Assembly (NCBI GenBank): GCA_026168455.1
Contig: CM047427.1
Location: 37,576,905-37,640,904 of the forward strand
DNA length: 64,000 nucleotides
Source: Theocolax elegans
Lineage: Eukaryota > Arthropoda > Insecta > Hymenoptera > Cerocephalidae
Direction of reading: 5' to 3'
Numbering within the stretch: position 1 is the stretch's first letter; every line of letters begins with the position of its first letter. The notes beneath the pieces were generated by a model, which did no database searches, was not told where the DNA came from, and saw only the letters and a program-made list of their open reading frames with translations. A program made the translations under genes and the position numbers. Positions 46,171-57,656 of this stretch are shown here, one piece after another.

Positions 46171-47176
46171 TATATGGGGTATTCCACGTGAAGTGGTCCG
46201 ATCAAAATTTTAAAATGCGCCAAATTTTGGGTACACATTGCAAATGTTTTTCAGAATACAGAAAAAAATTTTTAGGTACTGGAATTTATTAGTTCAAAAG
46301 TTATTCTAACCTCAAAAAGTGAACTTTTTCCAGTTTTTTTCAACACCAGCTGGGTTCATCGCTATTTAACTCAAAATCTATCAACTTTTACTATAGAACA
46401 TTATATGTAACATTCGTTGCTAATTATGTCTAGAATTTATCCTTCTGGGTTAGAATTTCTAATTTCAAGGTAAATGTTAGATAAACTACATGTCAATATT
46501 CAACTTGAAAAAAAACTAACTTCGCCACAATTGATTTTTTTATCCAAAAGTCCAAAAGAAAGCTTGGAGCAATACCTTTCAAATGGTCTGTAGCATTTTT
46601 ATGGCCTTCAATTCTGCAAAAAGTTATGATAATTTAAAGAAAGACAAAAAATTCACAAAAATTAACATGGTATTTCCCATTTAAATTTTTAAAAAAATTT
46701 CGTTGTTCTTTAAATCATCATAGCTTTTTACAGAATTGAAGGCCATAAAAATGCTACAGATCATTTGAAAGGTATTGCTCCAAGCTTTCTTTTGGACTTT
46801 TGGATAAAAAAATCAATTGTGGCGAAGTTAGATTTTTTTCAAGTTGAATATTGACATGTAGTTTATTTAACATTTACCTTGAAATTAGAAATTCTAACCC
46901 AGAAGGATAAATTCTAGACATAATTAGCAACGAATGTTACATATAATGTTCTATAGTAAAAGTTGATAGATTTTGAGTTAAATAGCGATGAACTCAGCTG
47001 GTGTTGAAAAAAACTGGAAAAAGTTCACTTTTTGAGGTTAGAATAACTTTTGAACTAATAAATTCCAGTACCTAAAAATTTTTTTCTGTATTCTGAAAAA
47101 CATTTGCAATGTGTACCCAAAATTTGGCGCATTTTAAAATTTTGATCGGACCACTTCACGTGGAATACCCCATATG
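46168..47176. mobile_element. Palindrome P5 (~1.0 kb), near-identical arms to P1
   Basis: Tip GGGGTATTCCACGTGAAGTG at about 46176, returning inverted at 47171. Interior words (GGGTACACATTGCAAATG, AGAAAGCTTGGAGCAATACC) are shared with P1 at 6323-7149. It abuts P4 at a shared TATATA stretch. Confidence 0.9.
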
Positions 47177-48302
47177 TATGTATGTATCTACGTATGTATA
47201 ACGTCGTGAGCTGAAAAGAACCGCGAATAAAAGGAATAAATTCGCGGTAAAGTTATCTCGGCCGCTCCTGAAACGGAGAGGGCGGTATTCGGGATAGCGG
47301 GAATAACACATGCCGGTAATTAATGATTAAACTTGGACTCGGTTATTAATTACACATGAACTTTATTTATTTAAGAGAAATATAAACTTAGATTAGCAAA
47401 GAATAGAAAAAGAAGGAGCAATGAAGTTATAAAGGTCGTATAGGCCGCGTGAGGTCTCGCGACGAGGTGTAACCACCGAAGTTACTCGCACTTTCTCTCT
47501 CTAGCCCGCGTACGCGGTCGCCCGTTAGCTTCCTCGCTGACGCGCGCGGGCGAGATCCGCCGATCCCTAGCTTAAAGATATAGCCGTAAAGAGAGAGTCT
47601 TTACGGCTTCGGCGCTCGCGAGTGGTGCACCACGTACCTTTATTCTTCCTGTTGATGCGCTTGGCTTTGCTAGTTTCCCCCTCTCTGCAACTTCGCCGTC
47701 TTCACAGGTTCCTGGGGAGTTATGGAAGCCGTGAACTGGACACGAGCACGCTCACTCCATAAATTCACACACACTTCGCGGCGTGAAATCCGGAACCCGG
47801 GCAAGAATTCGTAACTACGATTATTCACTCTTGCCACGAATTAGCAAGGAAGGCGTTACCGGCGACGTGTCTATATACGATGACTCGCATAAACTCTATC
47901 TACTCTCCTCAGCAAGCTTGCGAGTTGGACCACTATTATTCCTTACGCGGCTTGTGCGCAGGCTTTCCACTCGCACTCGTTATAAGGTATAGCTTCATAC
48001 GCTTAAGAGTATGTAGCTTATCTTTACTCCCCCCTCCCAGATACCACGCACACTGGACGTATGTATCTGAGATTCGCGGGTGCAGGATCGGAGAGAGCTC
48101 GGATGCCCAATCTTTGGCTACGGAACTTCTGAGATCTAGTCGTCCACAACAAGCTATGGGCTCTCATTTTGCTCGTTCCGTGGCAGAGGAGAGTTCAATT
48201 CAAAAGGAGCTTTCAGAGATGGGTGTCGGCTGCTAGCCTTGGTATTGTCCGGGTATTCCCTTACTTCGGGCTCTTCCTTGGACGACCCCTACCACGCTTC
48301 TG
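47177..48302. mobile_element. Left flank and probable 3' LTR region of the second gypsy element
   Basis: GC-richer than its surroundings. The part at 47925-48030 (CCTTACGCGGCTTGTGCGCAGG... TTAAGAGTATGTAGCTTA) recurs in direct orientation at about 51490-51615, on the other side of the pol remnant, as LTRs should. LTR edges were not resolved. Frames on the plus strand are shadows. Confidence 0.5.
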
Positions 48303-50300
48303 TTATGATTCATTAACTCTAGTGCGCGGTTCTATGGCCCTGTTTGTCGGACGAACGACCACCCTAGCGGTTTTCCGCGGACGACCCCTCCCCTTTTTCG
48401 GCGAAACGCTCGCTGTGGGCCTCGCCTCCCCGCTGGGAGTGGCCGGAGTGTACAACTTTTCGCTCGGGGAGTCTTCGCTCGCAGGAGGCGGGTCGCTTGT
48501 CGCCTCTTCGTCCATCGTCGGTTGTGCTACGTCGTCTACTTCGGCCAGAGGCAATCTATTGTCGGGCACATAGGGCTTGAGATGTTCGGCGTGTATAAAC
48601 TCCTCGTTGCCTTGCCCGTCCTAAATAAGGTACGTGTTTGAGCCTTTTACCTGGATAACTACGTATGGGCCTACATACTTCGGTGCCAACTTAGAGGTTG
48701 TCTTGTCAGCGCTGGAACACTAGACCCTGTTCTTTTTCCAAACAAGATCGCCTATCTCAAAGTTCTCGTCTCGACGCCCGGCGTTGAAATATATGGCTTG
48801 TCTCACTTGAGCCGCAACGGCATTCTCGGAGGCCACTTTATGCAACTCGGTTAGCCTGGACAGTCTCTCAGACCAGTCCTGGAGCCGCTGCTGATCAAAC
48901 CGTTCTTGTTCGATCTCTTCTTGCTCTCGCCGATCCGTGCTAGGTGGATCTGGCTGTCGACCGTAGTTCAACATTGCATCCTGTCAAGCTCTGAACCGCT
49001 GTGTTTATCGCAAACACTAATTCCGGTAGCTTTTCGTCCCAGCTGGTGTGCTTCTCTTTGGGTAAGGAGGTGTCGTCGTATGGTACACTCCTTTCTCTTT
49101 GAGATAGTCGTCGACCATTTTGTTTTTGATTTCGGTCCCATTATCGGAGTGAAATATTTCCGACGTGCCAAAACGCATGAGGACACGCTCGGGTAACTCC
49201 TTTACTATGGTCTTTGCGTTTTCTTTTCTAATTAGGACCGCTTCAATCCAGCGCGTAAATAAGTCCTGGAAGACTAGAATGTAGTATGCCAGCAGATGGA
49301 TCGTCGTGACATTCTCTTAGAATCGACGGGCGATTCTCTCGAGGCACTACCATCTTCCATGCTTTGGTGTCTTCCATGACGTCCTCTAAGGTGGGGTCAG
49401 GCCGGTAAGTATATAGATTTCCCCCTACTACTTTCCATTCGGGGAATTCCCGTGGTCACTCTGATACATCCTTTACCCATGAGAGATACCACGGGTCAAC
49501 AGTAGTGTCGCTCCAGGAGACCAATGCTATCGTCGGCTCTTCCTCTTCATACCTTCTGGAGAGTGCGTCTGGAACATGATTAAGCGCACCTTTCTTGTGC
49601 TCGATCGTGAAGGTGTGCGCTTGGAGTTCGAGAGCCCATCTTGCGCGACGACTCGTTGGGTTGCGCATATTGCAGAGCCAACGCAAACGGTTGTGGTCGG
49701 TTATGACTCGAAACTCGTAACCTTCTATATACTGCCTGAACTTCTTTATTGCCCAGCCAACGGCTAAACATTCTCGTTCGGTGACATTGTAATTCCTCTC
49801 GGCTGAGAACAGGATCCGACTTGCGTACTCCAAAACTCTCTCATCTCCATCCACGAGTTGGAGCAGCACAGCCCCTATACCGGTGTCACTGGCGTCTGTC
49901 TGCAGTATGTACTGCCCATTTGGGACAGGACGCTGCAGAATCGGTGTTGTCATTAAGACGGCCTTGAGCTGTTGGAAAGCTTGCTCTTGCTCATCAAGCC
50001 ACTCATACCGCTGATTCTTCTTGGTTAAACGCGTCAAGGGTTCTGCAATTGTCGCGTAATCCGGTATAAATCGCCTATGCCAAGAATCCATACCGAGGAA
50101 ACGGTGAAGCTGTTTAATGTTTTTCGGAGCCGGATACTCTTTTATCGGCTCTATCTTGGCGGGATCAGGACGTTCTCCGTCCCGGTTTACCAGTACGCCA
50201 AGATACTTAACCTGTGACTTACAAAAAACGCACTAATCCCGGTTTATTGAAAGTCCAGCTTCTGCCAGTCTTTTAAGGACTTCCTCTAGGTAACGCTTAT
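48303..50300 (-). pseudogene. Gypsy element 2 Pol: RT end, RNase H, integrase, AT-hook tail
   Basis: Minus strand, high to low. The RT end (CVFCKSQVKYLG) follows a TAG at about 50233. An intact 211-codon stretch (50091-49456) has the RNase H signature LQTDASDTGIGAVLLQ, then ERECLAVGWAIKKF, ITDHNRLRWL and HVPDALSRR. Integrase pieces follow: RECHDDPSAG (start of the zinc region), then after a deletion FTRWIEAVLIRKENA and the catalytic FHSDNGTE (about 49145). The C-terminal region ends FEIGDLVWKKNRV, stop, then the tail 48569-48303 with HLKPYVPDNRLPL and an AT-hook-like KGRGRPRK. Several stops and at least one internal deletion make it inactive. Confidence 0.88.
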
Positions 50301-50530
50301 GATCCTCGAATGTCTCCGACACGACGATAATATCATCAAGGTGAGCATAAGCGTGCGTCCTACGACTTGTTCTATCATCCGTTGAAAGGTCGCCCCCGCG
50401 TATGCCAATCCGTACGGCATCCTCGTGAACTGGAACAGTCCCAATCCGGGAACTATGAAAGCAGTAATAGGGCGCGACTCGACTTGCAACGGTATCTGAT
50501 GATAGGCGCAATTCATGTCGAGAATGTGAG
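50300..50530 (-). pseudogene. Gypsy element 2 RT core (truncated, frameshifted)
   Basis: Frame MNCAYHQIPLQVESRP...ARMPYGLAYAGATFQRMIE-type text (50516 down) shifts near 50355 into AHLDDIIVVSE, whose catalytic box is HLDD instead of YLDD. The N-terminal third of RT is missing: the protease segment joins directly to this part at about 50515-50530. Confidence 0.8.
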
Positions 50531-50783
50531 GCCGTTAGACCCCATGACCGTCGTCGAAGCTCCTGGATCATACAGGGCTCTGCTTTGGAAATCGCCTATT
50601 TCCGCTTGGAGCCACCAGCGCGTCTCGTCCTCTGAACGGTAGCTCCGGTGTGGCTCCTGCTGACCTTGAGGAATAGAATCTTGGAAATTGATTCCCTTCC
50701 TGTGCTCCTCTGGCTTTATCGAGTCTATTCGGTCGCGGATGAGCTCCGTCTCGTTCATTCCGTGGGCCCGAGGTTCTGGGCAT
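50513..50783 (-). pseudogene. Gypsy element 2 protease remnant
   Basis: Reads WLQAEIGDFQSRALYDPGAS, the aspartic protease start with DPGA in place of DSGA. It breaks off shortly after at the deletion junction to RT. Confidence 0.65.
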
Positions 50784-50859
50784 CTCGGGTTCGGCCTGAG
50801 TCCCGTTTAGCCGCTCCCGGAGGCGTTTCCCTTATTGCAGTAAGGCAATGGTGACGGAA

Positions 50860-51330
50860 ATAGGCGGAATCGCGTCCAGATCCACCAGATTTTTGCCTGT
50901 GGTGGATTTCTCGGATTCCACCGCTGCTACCTTTGCCTTCGGAGGAGCCTTCTCTGACTTTTCTTGGCCTTATACGCGAACTCCGGCCGCACTAGCTCCT
51001 CTTTCATTGGAGATGGTTTGTAGAGCTTTTCGCGCTCCTGCAGCCTTTCCGCTTCGCAGACCAGGTCAAACAGCTGGTCGATCGTCTGCGGCTCGATTCG
51101 CTTGAACCGACGCTGGATTCTCGGCAGCATGTTTCGGTAGAGATGATCTACCTGATTCCTCTCGCTAGGCTTGGGGACGAGCTCTTGTAGCATGCCTATC
51201 ATGCAATTCATGTACTCGCGTACCGGTTCGCCTTCGCCTTGAGTACGTGAGGTGCATTCAAGGATCAGCTTCTCTTGGTAAGTTTCGCTGGCTCCGTACC
51301 AGCGTTTGATTGAGCACGTGAATTCGTTCC
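50860..51330 (-). pseudogene. Gypsy element 2 Gag remnant
   Basis: The frame 51211-50927 reads NQVDHLYRNMLPRIQRRF, TIDQLFDLVCEAERL and ends in Lys/Arg-rich text, typical of the capsid C-terminus of gypsy Gag. The same frame seems to extend upstream (CTSRTQGEGEPVREYMN). No zinc knuckle is seen before the protease remnant. No start codon was assigned. Confidence 0.6.
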
Positions 51331-51379
51331 AATTTCTTCACTTTCTTTTGTTGTTGCGTTAGTAGAGGTAAAGGGATCG

Positions 51380-51640
51380 GTTGTTACGGCACTGCCTAGT
51401 TATACTCCCTAGGCGGTGCCCCGAAAGTGCGCGGCGGATTCAAATCAGCAAATCCCGCGCACGACCTACCGTTGCGATGTCCGTTAACAACCACTATTAG
51501 TCCTTACGCGGCTTGCGCGCGGGCTTTCCCGATCATCTACGAGCTTTTCCGATCGTCACTCGCGCTCGTTATAAGGTGTAGCTTCGTACGTTTAAGATTA
51601 TGTAGCTTACCTTTACAAAATATATGCCTATATATGGAGA
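51380..51640 (-). mobile_element. Probable 5' LTR remnant of gypsy element 2
   Basis: Carries the direct-repeat partner (about 51490-51615) of 47925-48030. A TGTTACGGCACTGCC terminus at about 51381 with a CCTAG...CTAGG dyad resembles the TGTTAC terminus of the first gypsy LTR. No clear primer site. Confidence 0.4.
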
Positions 51641-51745
51641 ATGAAAAATTTTTATACACAGCGGCATATATTAGAACCCTGAAATCTTAGACAGGACGGC
51701 AGCGAACTATATATATGTAATCTATATATATACATGTATATATAT

Positions 51746-52390
51746 ACAGGGTGACTCATTTTAATCTACAAAATAATGGTTCAGACGAAAGTTATTCAGG
51801 ACAGTGGGGGCCATTTAATGGTACCACTAGATTTGACTTTGAAGTCAATTTTGAAGGTCATCTTAAGGTCATTATGCCTTTTTCTAATAGGAACCCCTAT
51901 TTTTGAGTGCAGATTTGGCAAGAGCAGAAAATTTTACATCAAAATTGTCTTATGCAAAAATTGTTTTTGTGACCTTGGAGAGGTCAAAAATAAAGGTCAA
52001 ATGTCTTAAAAAACGATTAGTTGTACTTTTTCACAAATAACGTGATTTTTCTGGCAATTTTACCGTTTGTAATGCTTAAGAAAGATCAATAAATTCTAAG
52101 GGTGTTAATCTCTTTGATTAGCTTGATCTTGACATCAATTTTGAAGAACTTTTGAAGGTGATAACGCATTTTTCATTCATAAACCATGTTTTTGACTGCA
52201 ATCTCTGTTTTATGATATTAGGTTCTAAAAAAATGTTACTTCTTACTTGAAGTCGGAGATTTTCTAGTTTTTTAACCCGACCTTACATGGGTCATATCCA
52301 GGTCATACGAGAAATGCAAAACAAAAGTACTTTTATCTTACTTTTAGCGTTATCCGGAAACATCGACGTAGTAAACTGGTTCCATCTCAA
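51746..52390 (+). mobile_element. Dispersed repeat R1, copy 1
   Basis: Begins ACAGGGTGACTCATTTTAAT, a terminus type common in insect transposons. About 640 bp match the reverse complement of 62755-63405 throughout (GACGAAAGTTATTCAG, GTAAGGTCGGGTTAAAAAACT-type blocks). No ORF with a known domain; the recurring AAGGTCA half-sites are noted in the findings. Confidence 0.85.
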
Positions 52391-53760
52391 ATCATGCAGG
52401 CTGGATAATTGGACATCACCGATTCGTTTCAAATTAAAATGTAGTTAAAATTAATAATTTTATGAGTGTTTTAATAAGAAACCCAAAAAACGATATGTTC
52501 AACATAAATACTAAAAATAGCTGACAATTCCATAATTTTTAATAATTTTTAATTCTGCCTCGCGTAATGGTAGTATGTTTTTCTCTTTTTTCTCGCGTCG
52601 ACTTTTCTTATAGAAGTCAACCTTTTAAAAACAGTAGAGTTACCTTTTAGAATTATTATAATCAGTTTTTCTTAAAAACCCCATAATTTTTTTAGCTGAA
52701 AATTTTCTTGCAGAGACTTCATTATAAGGCCTAAAAAATACGCTATTCAAGACTGTCCGTTCAAACTCAAGATTTAAAACGTACTTAAAATTTTATTAAT
52801 ATGGCTGTTTATTCACCAACAGAAATTGTTGATATGATATTAATTGTAGGAGAAATGTCAGAACAATTTTGCCGCTGCATCACGACTTTATGCTGATGTA
52901 ACGAGCGCACAAAATTTTTAATTTAATTTTGCTATTATTCTTCCCCTCAGGTATAATATCTATACACGAACGATGTTTTACACAAATCAACACATGTTTA
53001 ACGTGTAAAACATCGTTTAAATAGATATCTGAGTGAAAATATATCTTTCATGTAAGAAAACATTTTTGGTAGAAACGAACACTCGGGAAATGTTCGTTAC
53101 ACTCGTATCACTAAACGATAGCCCAAGTAAATAAATTGCCCTCTTAGCTTGGGAAATTCCCGTTGCGCAACATTCGATCGTTCACTAAAATTTTCCCTGC
53201 GCCCACGTGTTTTATTTTCTTATTATTTTACGCACGTTTTATAATTTTTATAAATAATAAACATGAACTAAGTTAAGCTAATTAATATGGTAATTAGAAT
53301 TGCGTTAAAATACTAACGTTGGAGTCGCATTTTGAAAAACCTCGCATTAAAATACATACTTATGTTGGAATAAAAATTAGAATCAATTAAATTAAAATTG
53401 AATCAAAATTCTATTTAAATGATGTTAAACATTACTATAATATTATATTTAATCAAGTAACTGTATCTAGCATGGAATTCAAACTTTTGATCAAATAGAA
53501 CAATAGTAATAAAAATTTAATTATCTATTCCTACAAATAAAATTTCGCACATCACAATATTTATTCCAACATTTATTTAAACAAACCTTACATAAAATTA
53601 CACAATACACCAACTCTAATTATGAAAATTGCAAATGTACTTACATCTATTGCGACGAGACGTCGTTGCAATGAAATAAATAATACTTAATGTATTATAT
53701 TATTTCGTAGTATGTATCTTATATTGTATGTAATACTATATCTTAAAATCTCGCACGTTG
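52391..53760. other. AT-rich spacer with a transposase scrap
   Basis: Apart from the fragment at 52801-52922 I see a 19-bp dyad (ACGATGTTTTACAC ... GTGTAAAACATCGT, 52969-53016) and no gene. Confidence 0.5.
52801..52922 (+). pseudogene. N-terminal fragment of a mariner-like (DUF4817-type) transposase
   Basis: ATG reads MAVYSPTEIVDMILIVGEMSE, then in the next frame NNFAAASRLYADV, the helical N-terminus of the insect transposase family to which the gene at 57669 belongs. It is frameshifted within 25 codons and ends in a stop at 52922; nothing of the catalytic domain follows. Confidence 0.6.
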
Positions 53761-54223
53761 TTATTGTTTCGTGCGTTGCCTCTTCAAGGCCATGAAACAC
53801 GTGTGTTTATATCGACGACCGAGGATGTGTGCGAGCATCCGTATATACGATTGTTATTGTGTGCGTGTGTTAGGTACTTTTCGGGAATGCGACAATTCCC
53901 AAAAAGCTCAGTACGCTGCCGGTCTTGACCGCGACAGCAACCCTTTGACACATCGTCACGTCTAGTTTCGCGCGCCACGGGAAGTACCGGACCGGTTCGT
54001 CCGTGCTCCGGGAAGCCGTACGCGAGTGATCGTGAGTTCGTGTGAGTGCAGTGCGAAGGACCAAATACCTCGGGTTGAGTGTTCCCCGAGGTAGGCGAAT
54101 CGCCGCGGCATCAGGCCGCACCTGCAGACTACCGTCGAGGACGACGGGAATCCGGGCCGACTCCACCGGCCAGCAGACGTCGGGGCGCCGACGCACACCA
54201 GGGCCTATGGATAAACCAGCCCG
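53760..54223 (+). other. GC-rich exon-like block ending in a splice donor
   Basis: Markedly GC-rich against AT-rich flanks. A consensus donor CCCG|GTAAGT lies at 54224-54229. Just before it an ATG (54207-54209) opens MDKPAR across the donor, so it could be a 5' UTR plus first coding bases of a host gene, transcribed rightward. No second exon was identified. Alternatively it belongs with the hairpin-rich elements A-C. Confidence 0.4.
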
Positions 54224-54700
54224 GTAAGTACCCGACATTGGTCGGTACCCGTTAGAGTGTGTTGTGTGAGTGTGCACGTTTGTTTGTTCGGTAGCACACC
54301 GGTGCTACCGAAATCGAATAGGTATTGCGCGGGACGAGCACGGGGGCAGCCCCTGCTTGCCGCGTATATACCACGCGACCGGGAGAACGCCCCGTTAAGT
54401 ATTGTCGGGCACCTCCGTGTAATTAATTAAATAAATAATCATTTATTTTATTTTAACATAACGGTCGCGTAATAATTTTAATTATAAATTAACCCGCAAA
54501 CAACCTTCCGATTCCCGATTTTCCCGCCACGTGTGTCGGTACGTAGGAGATCGTCCTATCTCCGCTACCGTGTCCCGACGGGTTAATTTATTAACCCACG
54601 GCGACGATAAAGACGCGTTCTTCGGGGCCGTCGTCCCTGTATTAAATAAACAAATTACTTGTAACTGGTATTAGGACGAAATACCACGTTACACTATTTA
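54224..54700. other. Hairpin-rich block downstream of the donor
   Basis: A series of short stems: TTCGGTAGCAC/GTGCTACCGAA (54277-54312), GGAGAT/ATCTCC (about 54547-54562), GGGTTAA/TTAACCC (about 54579-54598) and GGTATT/AAATACC (about 54667-54684). The last is followed by CCACGTTACAC, which also occurs in element A at about 9517. It suggests an affinity with element A. Confidence 0.4.
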
Positions 54701-55417
54701 TACCAATTATTTACAGATAAAACACAAAATACATGTACAATGATGTAAAATTTTAAAAAGCAATAATTCTGTACAATTACCGCACACATATATATATATA
54801 TATATTATTTTTCTAAAAAGGACCAAGCACATTTTAATACGACCGAAAATTCGAATTTTTCTTCTTCCAAAATTGTTTACAACAATTTTAATAATAAGTT
54901 TACATATTCATAAACATTTTAAAATTATCAAATAAATAAAATACTTAAAATTTATAAAAATCGAAGAAAAGTTCGAAAATGCACTCCCACCATTTTTTTT
55001 TGTATCTATCGAATAGAGATAAGCGCATAGGTATTTAAGGGCGGAGAAAATACGACCCCGGGCTAATTGTCGGTAGTCCATAGGCTCGACAGTTTTCCAC
55101 TGTCTCTCCTACGGGCAACATGGCATTTTATTTTTTTGATTGATTACGTTTCTCGCTGCATTTTGTATTTTCTTCGCTCGGTGTTAAACGCGACTCGTAC
55201 TTAGAGTCTCGGGCGCGTGTTGAAATAGTAACTAATATATACATATATATATACGACTATTCATATTTTCCGGCGAAGTAAATCAACATCGAAGCGAAAG
55301 AGGACTTAGCGTACCTGGTTATTCACTGTATAAGGTAAAATAAATATTGTAATAATTAAAACTAACCCCTTAATTTTTTCTTTTATATAAAAATACCTTG
55401 GTTGGACAAAAGCGTGG
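54701..55417. other. Spacer, no gene
   Basis: AT-rich with a (TA)n run at about 54789 and a GC-richer patch near 55050-55230. Nothing recognised. Confidence 0.4.
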
Positions 55418-55767
55418 ATCTCGCAGCTGCTCTGCAAAGTCTACCCTTTTGTTCCATTTTTGCACCTCTCCTATTTCTCTAACGCAGAGAAAGCCGGATT
55501 CGCTGCTGTTCAGCAAATCCTGGTTTTGACGAGTGTTATATACATACATATATAACATTTGTCTAACAGAGAATCCCAATTGAGTAGCGCTGCCGTTCAG
55601 CATTACCTTTTGATGCCTCCTTTCTGTGTTTTCTCGTCTAATTTTCAGACAAATAATAGGAGAGTGCTGTTGTTCAGCACCTTCTATTGTTATTGTCACG
55701 CATCTCTTTCTCTCTCTTTCTCGCTCACCGCCGATCGTACTCCCTAGGACCAGTGCGACGCTCGGAG

Positions 55768-55800
<33 letters not shown>

Positions 55801-57345
55801 AGCCCGTACAATTGCTCCGGAGTAGACCCGACGCAACGAGGAGAGAAGTAGTCATTTTGGGCCATTGCCCCTACTCTCCCTCGGCGCGGCACGCGTCCAC
55901 TTGCCGTAGCAAGCAGACGCCCATCGTTCCTTCTCTCTCTCGACCCCTCTCTGTCTAGCCAAGCGCAGTAGCGGAGCTTGGGGTAGAGACGGGCCCGTTT
56001 AGATGTCTCTCTCTCTCGCGTATACGGAGACCCCTCCTGGTCTCTCCCTCTCTCTATCTTACTCTCGCTCCGTTCCTGGCCTAGCCTAGCGCAGTACCAG
56101 CGAACGGATAAATTTAAGTTAAAATAGGAGTAACCCTTCCTGGTTCATCCTGAGACTTCTTGTTATACATAAATATCCGGTCATAGCCGGATTCGTATAC
56201 AAGAAAGGAAAGGAAAATTAAATAAGCCCCTCCTGGCGTTTTCTTTTCGTACCACACACACACACACCCATACACACATAAATATATACATATATATATT
56301 TACACCTACAGTCAAGGTGCATAATTTTGACGGGAGGCGCAGCCACTCTGCATCAACCGTTGGAAGTGAGGTGCAAGGACTACGCTGCCGCACAGCAGAG
56401 TTCTGCACTTCAACCTCGCTGCTGTTCAGCAGGGTCTTGTACTAAAACTTCGCTGCCGTTCAGCGGGGTTCTGCACTTTAACTTCGCTGCCGTTCAGCAA
56501 AGTTGAAGTCTAATATCACGTAAATAGGAACCGCTGCAGTTCAGCGAATCCGACTCTACGTGACCACACACTTATTACATTCTGTCTCTCTCTCTCTCCC
56601 CCCTTCTCGATTAACCTCTTTACGCCAGTGCACTTACCACGGCAATCTAGCCTAGCGCGCACCCTCTCTCTCTCTCTGTTCCCTCCGTTCGTCCTCCCCC
56701 TAGGGCCGGTCCGACGCTCGGAGCGCAGACCTCGCCATCTTGGGCTTTCTCCCCCTTCCGCCTCAGTTCTATCTGGTGCGCGTGCACTCCTAGTGATTGC
56801 GGGACTCACGCGCACTCGGTAGAAGTGGTAAAGTAAGACCCCCCTCTCTCTCTCTCTCTTTTCCCTCTATTCCCCTGTCTATACCTTTCTCAATCTCTTT
56901 GTTCTTTTTTAAAATACACATATATGCGTATACGTAAATGTATATATATTTATATATATACGTTTACGTATTTATAATTTTATATTACATATATATATAT
57001 TTATCATTATATGTACAGAGTTGTCGTGGCTCTTAGGCTCCCTCTTTCACCACTCTCTTCCTTGCCCGTTCTCGATTTTTGCGCCGCTGTTCTGCATAAA
57101 AATCATAAGAGAATTCCTTATAGAGACGCTGCCGCCCAGCGAATCTTCCTCCCACTCCAATCGCTCCGCTCGACGCCTCTTCGTTGAATTTGAGTCCGCT
57201 GCACGGTCACACATTCAAAACGAAGCGATCGAATAAGCCATATCTATCTCATTGTTCGAATCGCAGTCGCTCTGCAATTTGAGAATAAGATAGACGAAAC
57301 CAACTTTAGAATTTCCAACGTTTCGCCGCTGTTCGGCAAAACAAT
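55418..57345. repeat. CT-rich tract with ~15 copies of a GCTG...CAGC dyad motif
   Basis: The consensus CGCTGCYGTTCAGCRAA and variants occur at about 55421, 55500, 55586, 55662, 56339, 56382, 56414, 56449, 56483, 56530, 57081, 57126, 57194, 57261 and 57321. Each has a short stem (GCTG with CAGC). Several share flanks (TTCTGCACTT-AAC-T-CGCTGC). Between them lie long CT/TC runs and a repeated block (CGACGCTCGGAG at 55755 and 56711; CTAGC-AGCGCAGTA at about 55956 and 56084). No ORF makes sense here. Confidence 0.75.
55767..55798. repeat. (CT)n microsatellite
   Basis: About 32 bp of TCTC; shorter runs recur at about 56000-56060, 56583-56602, 56663-56680 and 56842-56861. GAGA-factor-type sites on the opposite strand are therefore abundant. 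Confidence 0.9.
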
Positions 57346-57656
57346 TAGCCCCGTCACACGACATATTTTTAACTAAACATTTTCGCGTCTCGGCCCCATA
57401 ATTACCTTTTTTTATTGTCACTTATTATTAGTAAAAACGTAGAGTTAATAGAAATAAATAGAAGAGTTTTGTTTAATACATATAGAAGGGGTCTATTTTA
57501 ATAGTTAAACCAGGCAAGAACCCACAAGTTAACGATAGTAGCCGCTCGGTATCGTTAACAACAATTATTAACTTTAACTCCCGGGTAAAAATAATAATAA
57601 AAACCCCGACGTTTGCCTTCTGCAAACGTTACACTGAACGCTTTCTAGATAGAAGG

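Noticed and set aside
53784..54277. Long overlapping frames on both strands in the GC-rich block
   Set aside because: GC-rich DNA has few stops by chance; no frame has recognisable motifs. Only the splice donor and its short ATG frame were kept.
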